A program made the translations under genes and the position numbers. Shown piece after piece: positions 9,342 to 20,929 of a DNA stretch of 64,000 nt; the stretch's first letter is position 1; every line of letters begins with the position of its first letter. The notes under the pieces were generated by a model that worked only from the letters and a program-made list of their open reading frames with translations, had not been told where the DNA came from and ran no database searches. Source of the DNA: an uncultured Pseudomonadota bacterium (GTDB taxonomy: Bacteria; Myxococcota_A; UBA9160; PR03); assembly GCA_900696485.1 (NCBI GenBank), contig CAADGG010000064.1, positions 1 to 64,000 on the forward strand. Reading direction: 5' to 3'.

Positions 9342-9416
9342 TGGTTGGCACGGGCGGGATTGAACCGCCGACCCCCACCGTGTCAAGGTGGTGCTCTCCC
9401 ACTGAGCTACGTGCCA
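9342..9416 (-). tRNA. tRNA-Val (GAC anticodon), CCA encoded
   Basis: Read on the minus strand: acceptor TGGCACG/CGTGCCA, D arm GCTC-AGTGGGA-GAGC, anticodon loop TTGACAC giving GAC, T arm GGCGG-TTCAATC-CCGCC, discriminator A and encoded CCA (9342-9344). It decodes GUC/GUU valine codons. Confidence 0.97.
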
Positions 9417-9439
9417 GAGAGTGCTCTAACTTGCCGGAG

Positions 9440-9468
9440 TCGATACCGATTTCGCCGCCGTTCGTCAA
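9440..9468 (-). promoter_or_regulatory. Sigma70-type promoter of tRNA-Val
   Basis: TTGACG (9463-9468) and TATCGA (9440-9445) are separated by 17 bp on the minus strand. The predicted start lies about 15-20 nt before the tRNA 5' end. The spacing matches other promoters in the window. Confidence 0.5.
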
Positions 9469-9493
9469 ATGGAGCCGGGCCTGCGGGCCGCTC

Positions 9494-10249
9494 TCATCGA
9501 GGGTCCGGGGCCGGCTCCAAAGTCTTTGCGCGCGGCTCCGCGGGGTCCGGCCGCCGGGGGCCGGCATCGCCCACGATCCGGAGACGCAAGGTCCCCGGCT
9601 CGGAGCCCGAGAGCTCCAGCGCGTGCGGCCCGTCCAGCGCCCGCCGCAGGCGTTCGACTAGTGCCTCGTTGGTTTCGTCGGTCTGGAGCTCGGCGACGAC
9701 GACCCCTCGGGAGAACTCGACCGGATGGACCGACCCCCCGCGCGCGGCGAGCGCGCGCCGCAGACGGTCCCAGGTCTGCCAGTCATCGAGCCCATCGATC
9801 GTGATCCATAACGAGCGCACACCGGTCCCGGAGGCCGCCCCCAGCAGACCCGCCCGCATCAGCGCGTCCCGGACTCGCGTCCGCTCGACCTGGGCCTCGA
9901 CCAGCACCACGTACTCGTGCACGACTCCGGTCTCCTGGACCAGTTGGGCGGGCCGCTCCCCGCGGTCCTCGACCAGCTCATACTGCGCGGCGTACGCCAG
10001 CAGGTCGTTGCCCAGTGCCCGACGCAGAACGTCCCGGGCGTCCGTTCGGGCGCCTGCCTCGCGGGCAACCTCCGCGGCGACGAGCAGCACCGCCTCGCGG
10101 ACGCCGGCCTCGAGTGCGGCGTGCCGCGCACCGGGGCCGGCCGCGACGGCCCCCACCGCCCCCGTCTGAACCAGTTCGGCGGAGGCGGCCGGTACCACGA
10201 GCCCGAGCGCGAGCGCGAACACGAGGGATCGCCGCCGCGAGCGGCTCAT
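9494..10249 (-). CDS. Exported hypothetical protein downstream of dnaE
   Basis: A 251-residue protein with an N-terminal signal peptide (RSRRRSLVFALALGL, then VVPAASAE with a likely cut after ASA). The mature part has an Ala/Val-rich helical region and a segment (residues 60-130) whose layout loosely recalls the N-terminal domain of FlgT-like proteins; this resemblance is weak. The C-terminus is Pro/Glu-rich. Its ATG overlaps the dnaE stop (ATGA), so it is probably expressed with dnaE although there is no obvious functional link. Function unknown. Confidence 0.7.
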   Translation of the reverse strand: MSRSRRRSLVFALALGLVVPAASAELVQTGAVGAVAAGPGARHAALEAGVREAVLLVAAEVAREAGARTDARDVLRRALGNDLLAYAAQYELVEDRGERPAQLVQETGVVHEYVVLVEAQVERTRVRDALMRAGLLGAASGTGVRSLWITIDGLDDWQTWDRLRRALAARGGSVHPVEFSRGVVVAELQTDETNEALVERLRRALDGPHALELSGSEPGTLRLRIVGDAGPRRPDPAEPRAKTLEPAPDPR

Positions 10250-13200
10250 ACGACCATCTCGGCGACGCGCCGCCCGAAAAGCTGGTCCAGCTCGCGCAGC
10301 AGCTCGCTGGATGGGTCGGCGGCCCAGCTTCCGGGCAGTGCGATCACCGTTTCACTCTCGCCGGGGATCCGCACCACCAGCACGACCGGGCAATCCCCGC
10401 GGTGTTCTCCGAGCGCGCGGCGCAGCGCCAGCAAGCGATCTCGGCTGGCGTCTTCCGCCACGATGGCGATCTGGAGCCGCTGGGCGAAGCGCCCCTCGGC
10501 GTCCTCGATCTTCACCGCGTCCCGCACCAGCAGCTTCGGGGGGTCCCCGGCCTCGAGCTTGCCGCTGACCAGCAGCGGCAGCGGCGGGCTCCCCGCCTCC
10601 GGCTCGAGAGCCTGCTTGAGGAGCGTCCGCAGCCTGCCGTACGGCTCCGCGAAAACCACGAGATCGAAGGCGCCCTCGAGGTCCTCGAGCGTCCCGAAGG
10701 CCATCGTGTCGCCCTTGCGCGTGCGCGTCTCGCGAAGTCCGGTGAGGAGCCCCCCCGCCCGGACTTCGCGACCGTCCTTCTCGGCAGCATTGCCGGCGCG
10801 GACGTCGGCGAAGCGCGCCAGCTCCGCCGCGACGGCGGCCAGCGGATGCCCGGTGACGTAGAAACCGAGCAGTTCCTTCTCGTACCCGAGCCGCTCGCGG
10901 TCGGTCCACGGCGCGGCGTCGCTGAGCTTCGGCCCGTCTCCGAGCAAGGGCGCGGCCGATCCTCCGAACAGGGTCGTCTGGCCGATCTCTCGATCCCGCT
11001 GGGCGGTCGCCCCGCGCTCGAGCGCGGCATCGAGCGACGCCCAGACCGCGGCCCGATTGGGGTGGAGCGAGTCGAAGGCGCCGCACTTGACGAGACTCTC
11101 GACGACGCGCCGGTTCACCCGCCGGCCGTCCACCTGTTCGCAGAACTCGAAGAGATCCACGAACCGCCGCCCCTCCGGCGTGGCCTTGCGTGCCTCCAGG
11201 ATCGACTCGATGGCCCCCTCCCCCACGTTCTTCACGCCGGCGAGACCGAAGCGGATGCCGGTGCTGCCGACCGTGAAGTCGCGCTGGGATTCGTTCACGT
11301 CGGGTGGCAGGATCTCGATTCCCTTGGCTCGCGCATGGGCGATGTAGCGCGTCAGCTTGTCGTGATTGCCCGATTCGACGGTGAGGAGTGCGGCCATGTA
11401 CTCGCGGGGAAAGTTCGCCTTCAGATACGCCGTCTGATAGGTGATCAGCGCGTACGCAGTGGAATGGGATTTCGCGAATCCGTATTCGGCGAACTCCGCG
11501 ATCAGATCGAAGACCTTGGCCGCCCGATCCGGCTCGATGCCGTTCTTCTCGCAGCCGGAGAGGAAGCGCTCGCGCTGCTTCGCCATCTCGGCGGCCTTCT
11601 TCTTGCCCATCGCGCGACGCAGCAGGTCCGCCTCGCCGAGCGAGAAGCCCGCGAGCTTGTTGGCGATCTGCAGGACCTGGTCCTGGTAGACGATCACCCC
11701 CAGCGTCTCGGACGTGACCTCCTCGAGTTCCGGCAGCATGTAATCGACCTTGGTGACGCCGTGCTTGCGGTTCACGTAGTCATCGACCATGCCGGATCCG
11801 AGCGGGCCCGGACGATAGAGCGCCACGAGCGGGATCAGCTCCTTGAAGCAGCGTGGGCGCAGCTTGCCGACCAGGTCGGTCATGCCCGAGGACTCGACCT
11901 GGAACACGCCCTCGGTGTCGCCGGCGCAGAGGAGATCGAAGGTCGCGAGATCATCGAGCGGGACCTTCTCCACGGAGAAACCCGGCTCGCCGCGGCGGAT
12001 CGCACGCTCGGCGTCGGCAATCACCGTCAGGGTCTTCAGCCCGAGGAAGTCGAACTTGATCAGCCCGACCTTCTCGACGCAGCGCATGTCGTACTGCGTC
12101 ATCACGTCGCCGGTCCGGGCGTCGCGATAGAGCGGGACCGAGTGGATCAGCGGCTCCGTTCCGATCACGACGCCGGCCGCATGCTTGCCGACGTGTCGCG
12201 TAATCCCCTCGAGTTTACGTGCCGTTTCGAAGAGCCGTGCGACCTGGCCGTCCGCCTCGATCCGCGCGCGCAGCTCGGGCGACTGCGCCACGGCGACGTC
12301 GAGCTTGATGCCGAGCGTCTCGGGCACCAGCTTCGCGATCCGGTCGACGTCACCGAAGGGCATGCCGAGCACGCGCCCGACGTCTCGGATCACCGCCTTC
12401 GCCTGCAGCGTCCCGAACGTCGCGATCTGCGCCACGCGCATCTCGTCCGGTGACGGATTGGCCGTGCCGTCGTACTTCTCGGCGACGTAGCGGATCACCT
12501 GGTCACGCCCGCGCATGCAGAAGTCGACGTCGATGTCCGGCATCGAGACCCGCTCGGGATTCAAGAAGCGCTCGAAGATGATGTCGTACTCGATCGGGTC
12601 GACGCCGGTAATGCCCAACCCGAAGGCGACCAGGCTGCCCGCGGACGAGCCCCGCCCCGGACCGACCGGGATCCCGCTGCGCCGGGCATAGTCGATGAAG
12701 TCGGCGACGATCAGGAAGTAGCCGGCGAACCCCATCGACTGGATCACCCCGAGTTCGCTCTTCAAGCGCTCCTCGTAGCCCCGGTGTTTCGACGGGATCG
12801 GTTCGTCCGGCTCCAGTCCGAGGCGCCGCCGCAAGCCCGCCCAGGCTTGCGCTTCCAGCACCTGCTCGCGGGTCGAGCCGACCGGAACCTGGAACTCCGG
12901 AAGGTGGTAGCGCCCCATCTCGAGCTCGAGCTGGCAGCGCTCGGCGATCTCCAGCGTGGCGTCGACCGCACGGGGATGATCGTGGAAGAGCTCGCGCATC
13001 TCGTCACCGTCGCGAACGTAGAAGCCGTTGCCGTCGAAGCGGAAGCGCTTCGGATCGTCGTGATTCGCGGCAGTGCCGATACACAGCAGAAGATCGTGGT
13101 GGTCGTGATCGCACTGCTCGAGGTAGTGCGCGTCGTTGGTCGCGACCAGCGGAAGTCCCAGGTCCGCGGACATCTTCAGCAGCTCGGCGTTCACCTGGTC

Positions 13201-13764
13201 CTGGGCGGGAATTCCGTGACGCTGCAGCTCGAGATAGAAGCGCCCGGGAAAGATCTGCTGGAATTCCTCGACGACGCGCCAGGCCCGATCTGCATCCCCG
13301 GCCAGGATCGCGCGGCACACCAGCGAGGAAAGGCAGCCCGAGGTCGCGATCAAGCCTTCGCTGTGGTCGCGCAGCAGATCGAGGTCGATCCGGGGCTTGT
13401 AGTAGAAGCCCTCCAGATATCCTTTCGAGACCAGGTACACCAGGTTGCGATAGCCGGTCTCGTTCATGGCGAGCAGCAGCAAATGGTTGATGGCGTCGAA
13501 ACCGGAGTCGTCGCGCTCGCGGCGTTCCTTATCGAAGCGGGAGCCGGCGGAGATGTACGTCTCGCAGCCGAGGATCGGCTTCACCCCGGCGCCTCGCGCC
13601 TGTTCGTAGAAATCGATGGCGCCGAACAGGTTGCCGTGGTCCGTCATCGCAACGGCCGGCATCCCCAGCGTCTTCACGCGCTGCATCAGCGGCGCGAGCT
13701 TGATGGCGCCGTCGAGAAGCGAGTACTGGGTGTGGAGATGGAGATGTGTGAAGGGTCGCGGCAT
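10246..13764 (-). CDS. dnaE: DNA polymerase III alpha subunit
   Basis: A 1172-residue replicative polymerase of the DnaE1 type. An N-terminal PHP domain (residues 1-270) starts THLHLHTQYSLLDG and retains AMTDHGNLFG and VATNDAHY. The palm catalytic Asp pair is in MPDIDVDFCMRGRD. A helix-hairpin-helix region and a C-terminal OB fold (about 1000-1080) follow. The start MPRPFTHLH is chosen by family N-terminus, 7 bp after guaA. Unlike E. coli DnaE, the PHP metal ligands look intact, so intrinsic proofreading is possible. Confidence 0.97.
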   Translation of the reverse strand: MPRPFTHLHLHTQYSLLDGAIKLAPLMQRVKTLGMPAVAMTDHGNLFGAIDFYEQARGAGVKPILGCETYISAGSRFDKERRERDDSGFDAINHLLLLAMNETGYRNLVYLVSKGYLEGFYYKPRIDLDLLRDHSEGLIATSGCLSSLVCRAILAGDADRAWRVVEEFQQIFPGRFYLELQRHGIPAQDQVNAELLKMSADLGLPLVATNDAHYLEQCDHDHHDLLLCIGTAANHDDPKRFRFDGNGFYVRDGDEMRELFHDHPRAVDATLEIAERCQLELEMGRYHLPEFQVPVGSTREQVLEAQAWAGLRRRLGLEPDEPIPSKHRGYEERLKSELGVIQSMGFAGYFLIVADFIDYARRSGIPVGPGRGSSAGSLVAFGLGITGVDPIEYDIIFERFLNPERVSMPDIDVDFCMRGRDQVIRYVAEKYDGTANPSPDEMRVAQIATFGTLQAKAVIRDVGRVLGMPFGDVDRIAKLVPETLGIKLDVAVAQSPELRARIEADGQVARLFETARKLEGITRHVGKHAAGVVIGTEPLIHSVPLYRDARTGDVMTQYDMRCVEKVGLIKFDFLGLKTLTVIADAERAIRRGEPGFSVEKVPLDDLATFDLLCAGDTEGVFQVESSGMTDLVGKLRPRCFKELIPLVALYRPGPLGSGMVDDYVNRKHGVTKVDYMLPELEEVTSETLGVIVYQDQVLQIANKLAGFSLGEADLLRRAMGKKKAAEMAKQRERFLSGCEKNGIEPDRAAKVFDLIAEFAEYGFAKSHSTAYALITYQTAYLKANFPREYMAALLTVESGNHDKLTRYIAHARAKGIEILPPDVNESQRDFTVGSTGIRFGLAGVKNVGEGAIESILEARKATPEGRRFVDLFEFCEQVDGRRVNRRVVESLVKCGAFDSLHPNRAAVWASLDAALERGATAQRDREIGQTTLFGGSAAPLLGDGPKLSDAAPWTDRERLGYEKELLGFYVTGHPLAAVAAELARFADVRAGNAAEKDGREVRAGGLLTGLRETRTRKGDTMAFGTLEDLEGAFDLVVFAEPYGRLRTLLKQALEPEAGSPPLPLLVSGKLEAGDPPKLLVRDAVKIEDAEGRFAQRLQIAIVAEDASRDRLLALRRALGEHRGDCPVVLVVRIPGESETVIALPGSWAADPSSELLRELDQLFGRRVAEMVV

Positions 13765-13771
13765 CCGACCC

Positions 13772-15331
13772 CTACTCCCACTCGATGGTGGCCGGGGGCT
13801 TGGAGGAGATGTCGTAGACGACACGGTTGACGCCCCGGACCTCGTTCGTGATGCGGCTCGAGGCACGCGCCAGCACCTCATGCGGAATCGCCGCCCAGTC
13901 GGCCGTCATCGCATCGACCGACGTCACGGCCCGCAGCGCGATCGCATCCTCGTAGGTCCGCTCGTCTCCCTGCACCCCGACGCTCTGGATCGGCAGGAAG
14001 ACCGCGAAGGCCTGCCAGATCTGGTCGTAGATCCCGGCCCGGCGGATCTCCTCGATGAAGATCGCGTCGGCGCGGCGCAGGATTGCGAGCCGTTCGGGTG
14101 TCACCTCGCCGATCACGCGGATCGCGAGACCGGGACCCGGGAAGGGATGTCGTCCGATCAGGTGCTCGGGCAACCCGAGGCGACGGCCCACCTCGCGCAC
14201 CTCGTCCTTGAACAGTTCGCGCAGCGGCTCGACCAGCGCCATGCGCATGCGCTCCGGCAGCCCGCCCACGTTGTGGTGGGTCTTGATGGTCTGCGACGGC
14301 CCGCGCACGGCGATGCTCTCGATCACGTCGGGGTACAGCGTGCCCTGGACCAGGAACTCCGAGCCTCCGAGCCGGCTCGCGGCCTCGTCGAACACGTCGA
14401 TGAAGAGCCGCCCGATGATGCGCCGTTTCTGCTCCGGGTCGGTGACCCCACGCAGCTCCCGGGCAAAGCGCTCGCGGGCATCGATCACCTCGAGATCGAT
14501 GCCGAGGGCAGCGCGAAACACGCGATCCACCTCTTCGGCCTCTCCTTCTCGAAGCAGGCCATGGTCGACGAGGATGCAGTGCAGATGCTCGCCGATCGCG
14601 CGATGGACCAGGGCCGCCGCGACGGCCGAGTCGACGCCGCCCGAGAGCCCGCACACGACGCGCCCCTCTCCGACCTGGTCCCGGATGCGGACGAGTGCTT
14701 CGTCGAGGAATGCCGCCATCGACCACGAGGAGCCACAGCCGCAGAGGTCGTGGACGAAGCTGGCGAGCAGCTCCGTGCCGCCCTCGGTGTGGACGACCTC
14801 GGGGTGGAACTGGAGCCCATAGACCGGCTTCCCGCGCTGGCGCACGGCGGCGAAGGGGGAGTGATCGCTCGACGCGAGCACTTCGAAGTCCGCGGGCAGG
14901 CGCAGGACCCGGTCCCCGTGGCTCATCCATACGCTGCGCTCGGCCGGCCCCCCGGCCCAGCCGCCGAACAGCGGATCCTCCCGCTCGATCTTCAGCTTGG
15001 CCCGACCGTATTCCCGGTCGTCCGCCTTCTCGACAACACCGCCGAGCGTATGGCAGATCCATTGCAGACCGTAACAGATCCCCAGCACCGGGACGCCGAG
15101 TTCGAGGAGCCCCGGATCGGCGAAAGGGGCATCCTCAGCCAGAACGCTCGCCGGTCCGCCGGAGAGCACCAGACCGCGTGCTCCCCAGGCCCGGATCGCG
15201 TCGAGCGGCAGATGGCAGGGCTGGATCTCGCAGTACACGCCGCGCTCCCGGATGCGGCGGGCGATCAGCTGCGTGTACTGGCTCCCGAAGTCGAGGATGA
15301 GGACCCGGTCGCGGTGCGCATCGGCGGACAT
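13772..15331 (-). CDS. guaA: GMP synthase (glutamine-hydrolysing)
   Basis: A 519-residue enzyme converting XMP to GMP with ATP and glutamine. An N-terminal class I glutamine amidotransferase (residues 1-195) has the nucleophile in LGICYGLQ and the His-Glu pair in GLQFHPE. The ATP pyrophosphatase P-loop is [14 protein letters not shown] (about 220-235), followed by the C-terminal dimerisation domain ending [14 protein letters not shown]. Lies 12 bp after guaB; together they make GMP from IMP. Confidence 0.97.
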   Translation of the reverse strand: MSADAHRDRVLILDFGSQYTQLIARRIRERGVYCEIQPCHLPLDAIRAWGARGLVLSGGPASVLAEDAPFADPGLLELGVPVLGICYGLQWICHTLGGVVEKADDREYGRAKLKIEREDPLFGGWAGGPAERSVWMSHGDRVLRLPADFEVLASSDHSPFAAVRQRGKPVYGLQFHPEVVHTEGGTELLASFVHDLCGCGSSWSMAAFLDEALVRIRDQVGEGRVVCGLSGGVDSAVAAALVHRAIGEHLHCILVDHGLLREGEAEEVDRVFRAALGIDLEVIDARERFARELRGVTDPEQKRRIIGRLFIDVFDEAASRLGGSEFLVQGTLYPDVIESIAVRGPSQTIKTHHNVGGLPERMRMALVEPLRELFKDEVREVGRRLGLPEHLIGRHPFPGPGLAIRVIGEVTPERLAILRRADAIFIEEIRRAGIYDQIWQAFAVFLPIQSVGVQGDERTYEDAIALRAVTSVDAMTADWAAIPHEVLARASSRITNEVRGVNRVVYDISSKPPATIEWE

Positions 15332-15343
15332 GGGATCCTCTCG

Positions 15344-17491
<2,148 letters not shown>

Positions 17492-17495
<4 letters not shown>

Positions 17496-19015
17496 GGCAG
17501 CAATCTCGAGAACGCACTGCGCAGCAGCTCGAGCGGATCTCGTCGCCCATCGAGCGGCAACAGGAACAGCGTCGTCTCCTCCTCCTGCTCGACGTGGTGC
17601 CGGACTTCCTCGGCAAGGCCCGATTGCTCCGCTCGCAGCAACAGCACGTGGAGCAAGCGCGAGCGGGGGAGCGAGCGCAGCGCAGCGCCGAAGGGCCGCA
17701 GCGACGTGACGCCGTCGGCCACCGGTCCGTCCATCAGCAGCAGGGTGCCGAGTGCGCCGTAGCCCGCGAGCTGCCACAGCGGCGCATAGCTCGCCGAGAT
17801 CGGCACGTGGACCAGCTCGATGCCGAGATCGTCCTCGAGGCGCACACGGGCGATCGGACCGAGCGAGTGCGCCGCCAGCCCCTCCCCCATGCGTGGATGC
17901 GGCACGAGGCCTGGCACGCAGCGCAGTAGGCGCAGAAAATCTCTCGTCGCCTGCAGCGACGCGGACGCGACCAGCAGCTTGCCGTCGCGCGGGGAGCCCG
18001 GATGGATGCCGAGCCAGTCCCGCAGCCGCTGGATCTGCGAGGCCCGGAACAGGCCCGAGTCCGGGGCCGGAACCGGGGCGCCCGCCCGAAGCTCCACGAC
18101 CCCTCGCTGGACGAGCGTCTGGAGCGTGCGCAGGACCTGGTAATCCGGATAGGACGCGTGATCGACCAGCTCGCCGACGTGACTGTAGAGCTCGAGGAGC
18201 AGCAGGACTTCCTGCGTCAGCGGATGGACGACACTCGGGAGCTGTCCGCTGCGGACCCGCAGCGCAACGTGGGCATCGAGCGACGGCAACTCCGCGCGCA
18301 GACGGCGCAGGTCGTCGAGTTGGCGCATGCCTTCCATCAGCAGCGCCCGTGTGGTCGTGGTGATGCGCGGTGGCAGCGATACCGTCTCCGCGCGGAAGGC
18401 AAAGCTACCGTCGCTCCAAGTGAGCAACCGGAACAAGGCCTTCTCGCCGTCGACCGGTCCGGTCACGGCCTGGACGACGTCGCCTTCGTGCAGATAGATG
18501 CGTCCCCGCTCGCTGCGCCCGTCCGCGGTCCGACGTCGCAACTCGAAGCTTCCGCTCCGGCGATTGAGATGGAAGAGCTGGAGCAGGTCCGCCAGCGGAA
18601 TCTGGGCGAGGCGACCCTCCACTTCCTCCCGCGTCTCCTGCAGCATGGCGTCGAGTTCGGTGCTCCGCTCCATCAACGCGGAGACCCGCTCACCGACTTC
18701 GTCGGGGTCCGCGTCGAGCGGCAGTTGGACCGCACCCCAGTCCGCCGGCGGCGCATGCTCCGGATCGCTCAAGAACACGAAACGGACCCGGCGGGTCCGG
18801 GGATTCGTGCGCAGGATCTCGACGAGCTTCGCCGCCTCGATCAACGCCAGCGGCCCGACGGTGACCAGCACCTCGGGACCCTCGGCGACACAGGATTCGA
18901 GCGCATCGGCACCCGTCGCGACGGCGCGGGTCGCAAACCCGCGCACCGCGCAGGCCTCCCGGATCCGGTCGGCGCGATCGGGGTTGGCGTCGGCAACGAT
19001 GACGAGGCGGCTCAC
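17492..19015 (-). CDS. Pseudo-receiver / DUF4388 / degenerate small-GTPase-like protein
   Basis: A 507-residue multidomain protein. Residues 1-118 have a receiver fold, but the phospho-acceptor strand reads [12 protein letters not shown] without Asp. Residues about 130-255 match DUF4388 (PATAN-like; [33 protein letters not shown]). Residues about 370-500 follow the MglA-type GTPase pattern ([27 protein letters not shown]) but the P-loop position reads [12 protein letters not shown]. The GTG start at 19015 follows GGAGG. It is 11 bp after the receiver-GAF gene. Probably a non-enzymatic signalling scaffold; this is inference. Confidence 0.75.
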
Positions 19016-19026
19016 GGATCCTCCGA

Positions 19027-20862
19027 CTAGCGCGAAATCGGGACGCCGAGCGCCCGCTGGAGCTGGAACGCCAGATGCTCGACCAGCACCCGATCGGCGG
19101 TCTGGAACAACGTGGCGGCGTCTCCCGCCGCCCCGGGCTCCCCGACGAGCGCGTAGGCCGGACCCTCGGCGTAGTAGAGCAGGAACGGCCGTCGCGAACC
19201 GATCTGTTGCGGCGAGATGCAGGTCACCGGGACGCCGGCCAGCGCATCGGGACGGCCGTCGGTGACGATGACGAGTTCCGTGCGCGTCTGGGTCGGATCG
19301 AGTCGTGCCAGTCCATCGCGCGCCACATGGACCAGCGAAGGTCCCGGCGAGAGGCACAGGATCCCGCGCTCGCCCGCCCGACGCTCCAACTCCGCGATGA
19401 CGAAGCGCAGCACCTGCTCGAAGGCCTCGGCCGGCAACGGCTCTCCGCGGCCGGCGAGGGCATCCAGCAGGATCGGGAACGGCTTGTGCTCGAGACCGAG
19501 CGCTCGCACGAGGCTGTCGCGATCGCCGAGCAGCCGGGCCGAGAGCGTGCGGCCGAGTTCCTCGAGCTGGGTCCCATCGACGGGATAGCTGGCTGCCGCC
19601 AGATTCAGTCGCGGCCGGGGACCGGCATCCCGTGCCAGCAGCTCGCCGCGTTCCAGCACCTCGCCGATCCTCCGTTTGAGCACCGCGGCGCCGAGGGCAT
19701 CGGTCTCGGGCAGCAGGATCGCAAAGCGGTTCTCGCTACGAGCCGCGAGCAGATCCGTCGTTCGCAGAACCCGCCCCACCTGGAATGCAAAGCGCTCGAG
19801 CCAGGCCGAGAAGTCCGCGTCCACCATCTCACGCCGGAACTCGGCGAGGCCCGACAACTCCACCTCGAGCAACGAGAAGGCACGACCGAAGCGGCTCGCC
19901 TTGCGGATCTCGCTGCGCACGACGTCCTCGAAGAACGCGTAGGTGTAGGCCTTCGTCAACGGATCGCGAAACGAGCGATGCTCGAGGGAACGGAAGCGCA
20001 ACGCGTTGCCGATCGCGATCGCGGCCGATGCCGCGAAGCGCTCCGCCACCATATGGTCGCGATCGTCGAACGCAGCGGCGGCGAGCTTGTCGCTGAGCCG
20101 GGCGAAGCCGAGCAGCCGGCCTTCGTGACGGAACGGCACGATCAGCCCGGCGCGCTGGTCGCCACTGTCGGCGATCGCGAACGGCAGGCCGTCGGGGGTC
20201 TGCAGCGGCTCGAGTCCCGCCGGCAGCGTCTCGAGGGCGATCTCTTCGGGCTCGCGCTCGAGATCGACGAGCCCGCGGCTCGCCGCGAGGCGCAGGCGGC
20301 CGGGATCGTCGCTGCGAGCCAGCCACGTCACCCCCCCTTCGGCGCGCGCTTCGAGACACAGTCCCTCGATGATGCGATCGGCGAGCGGTTCGATCGAGAG
20401 CGTGGAGAAGAGCGAAAGCGTCCGTTCGTAGAGCGAGAGGACACCGAGATACTCGAGGTTCTCGGCCATCAGCGAAGCATGCTCGCGGCGCAGGCGGCGA
20501 CGCTGCAGGATCGTCTCGAGTGAGCGATTGAGCAGCGTGGCGTCGAGCGGCTTCAGCAGGTAGTCGCTGGCGCCCGCGCGCATGGCGTCGACGGCGGTGC
20601 GCACGTCGCCGACGCTCGTGACGACCACGACGTCCTGCTCCGGCCAGCGCGCCTTCACGCGCTCGACGAGTTCGCCGCCGGACAGCCCCGGCATCACGAG
20701 GTCCGTCACGAGAACGTCGAACGCCTCGCGCTCGAGGAGGTGCAGCGCCTCCTCCCCCGCCCCCGCCGTGTGCACCTCGTAGCCCTGCTGTTCGAGCAGG
20801 TCCTCGAGATACACGCGGAAGTAGCGCTGATCGTCGACCGCGAGGATCCGGGCCTTGGCCAT
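19027..20862 (-). CDS. Response regulator: receiver, GAF, degenerate GGDEF and unknown C-terminal domain
   Basis: A 611-residue protein. Receiver domain 1-120 is intact (ILAVDDQRYFR; phospho-Asp in VLVTDLVMPG; VVVTS; Lys in YLLKPLD). A GAF-like domain spans about 150-305. Residues about 315-470 have the diguanylate cyclase layout (RDPLTKAYTYAFFEDVV, FAILLPETDALGAAVLKRRI), but the active-site hairpin reads RSENRFAILLP in place of GGDEF, so cyclase activity is unlikely. Residues 475-611 match no recognised domain. First gene of a three-gene operon with the DUF4388 and cNMP-binding proteins. Confidence 0.83.
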   Translation of the reverse strand: MAKARILAVDDQRYFRVYLEDLLEQQGYEVHTAGAGEEALHLLEREAFDVLVTDLVMPGLSGGELVERVKARWPEQDVVVVTSVGDVRTAVDAMRAGASDYLLKPLDATLLNRSLETILQRRRLRREHASLMAENLEYLGVLSLYERTLSLFSTLSIEPLADRIIEGLCLEARAEGGVTWLARSDDPGRLRLAASRGLVDLEREPEEIALETLPAGLEPLQTPDGLPFAIADSGDQRAGLIVPFRHEGRLLGFARLSDKLAAAAFDDRDHMVAERFAASAAIAIGNALRFRSLEHRSFRDPLTKAYTYAFFEDVVRSEIRKASRFGRAFSLLEVELSGLAEFRREMVDADFSAWLERFAFQVGRVLRTTDLLAARSENRFAILLPETDALGAAVLKRRIGEVLERGELLARDAGPRPRLNLAAASYPVDGTQLEELGRTLSARLLGDRDSLVRALGLEHKPFPILLDALAGRGEPLPAEAFEQVLRFVIAELERRAGERGILCLSPGPSLVHVARDGLARLDPTQTRTELVIVTDGRPDALAGVPVTCISPQQIGSRRPFLLYYAEGPAYALVGEPGAAGDAATLFQTADRVLVEHLAFQLQRALGVPISR

Positions 20863-20889
20863 GCCGCCCCTCGGACACGGCTCGCCGCT

Positions 20890-20906
20890 CCGGCCGGAAG
20901 GGCCGG
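20890..20906 (-). terminator. Possible hairpin terminator after miaB
   Basis: CCGGCC-GGAAG-GGCCGG forms a perfect 6-bp stem in the 67-bp gap between the miaB stop and the receiver-GAF gene start. There is no T-run, so intrinsic termination is uncertain. Confidence 0.3.
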
Positions 20907-20929
20907 TCGGGCAGCCGCACCGCCCTCCC

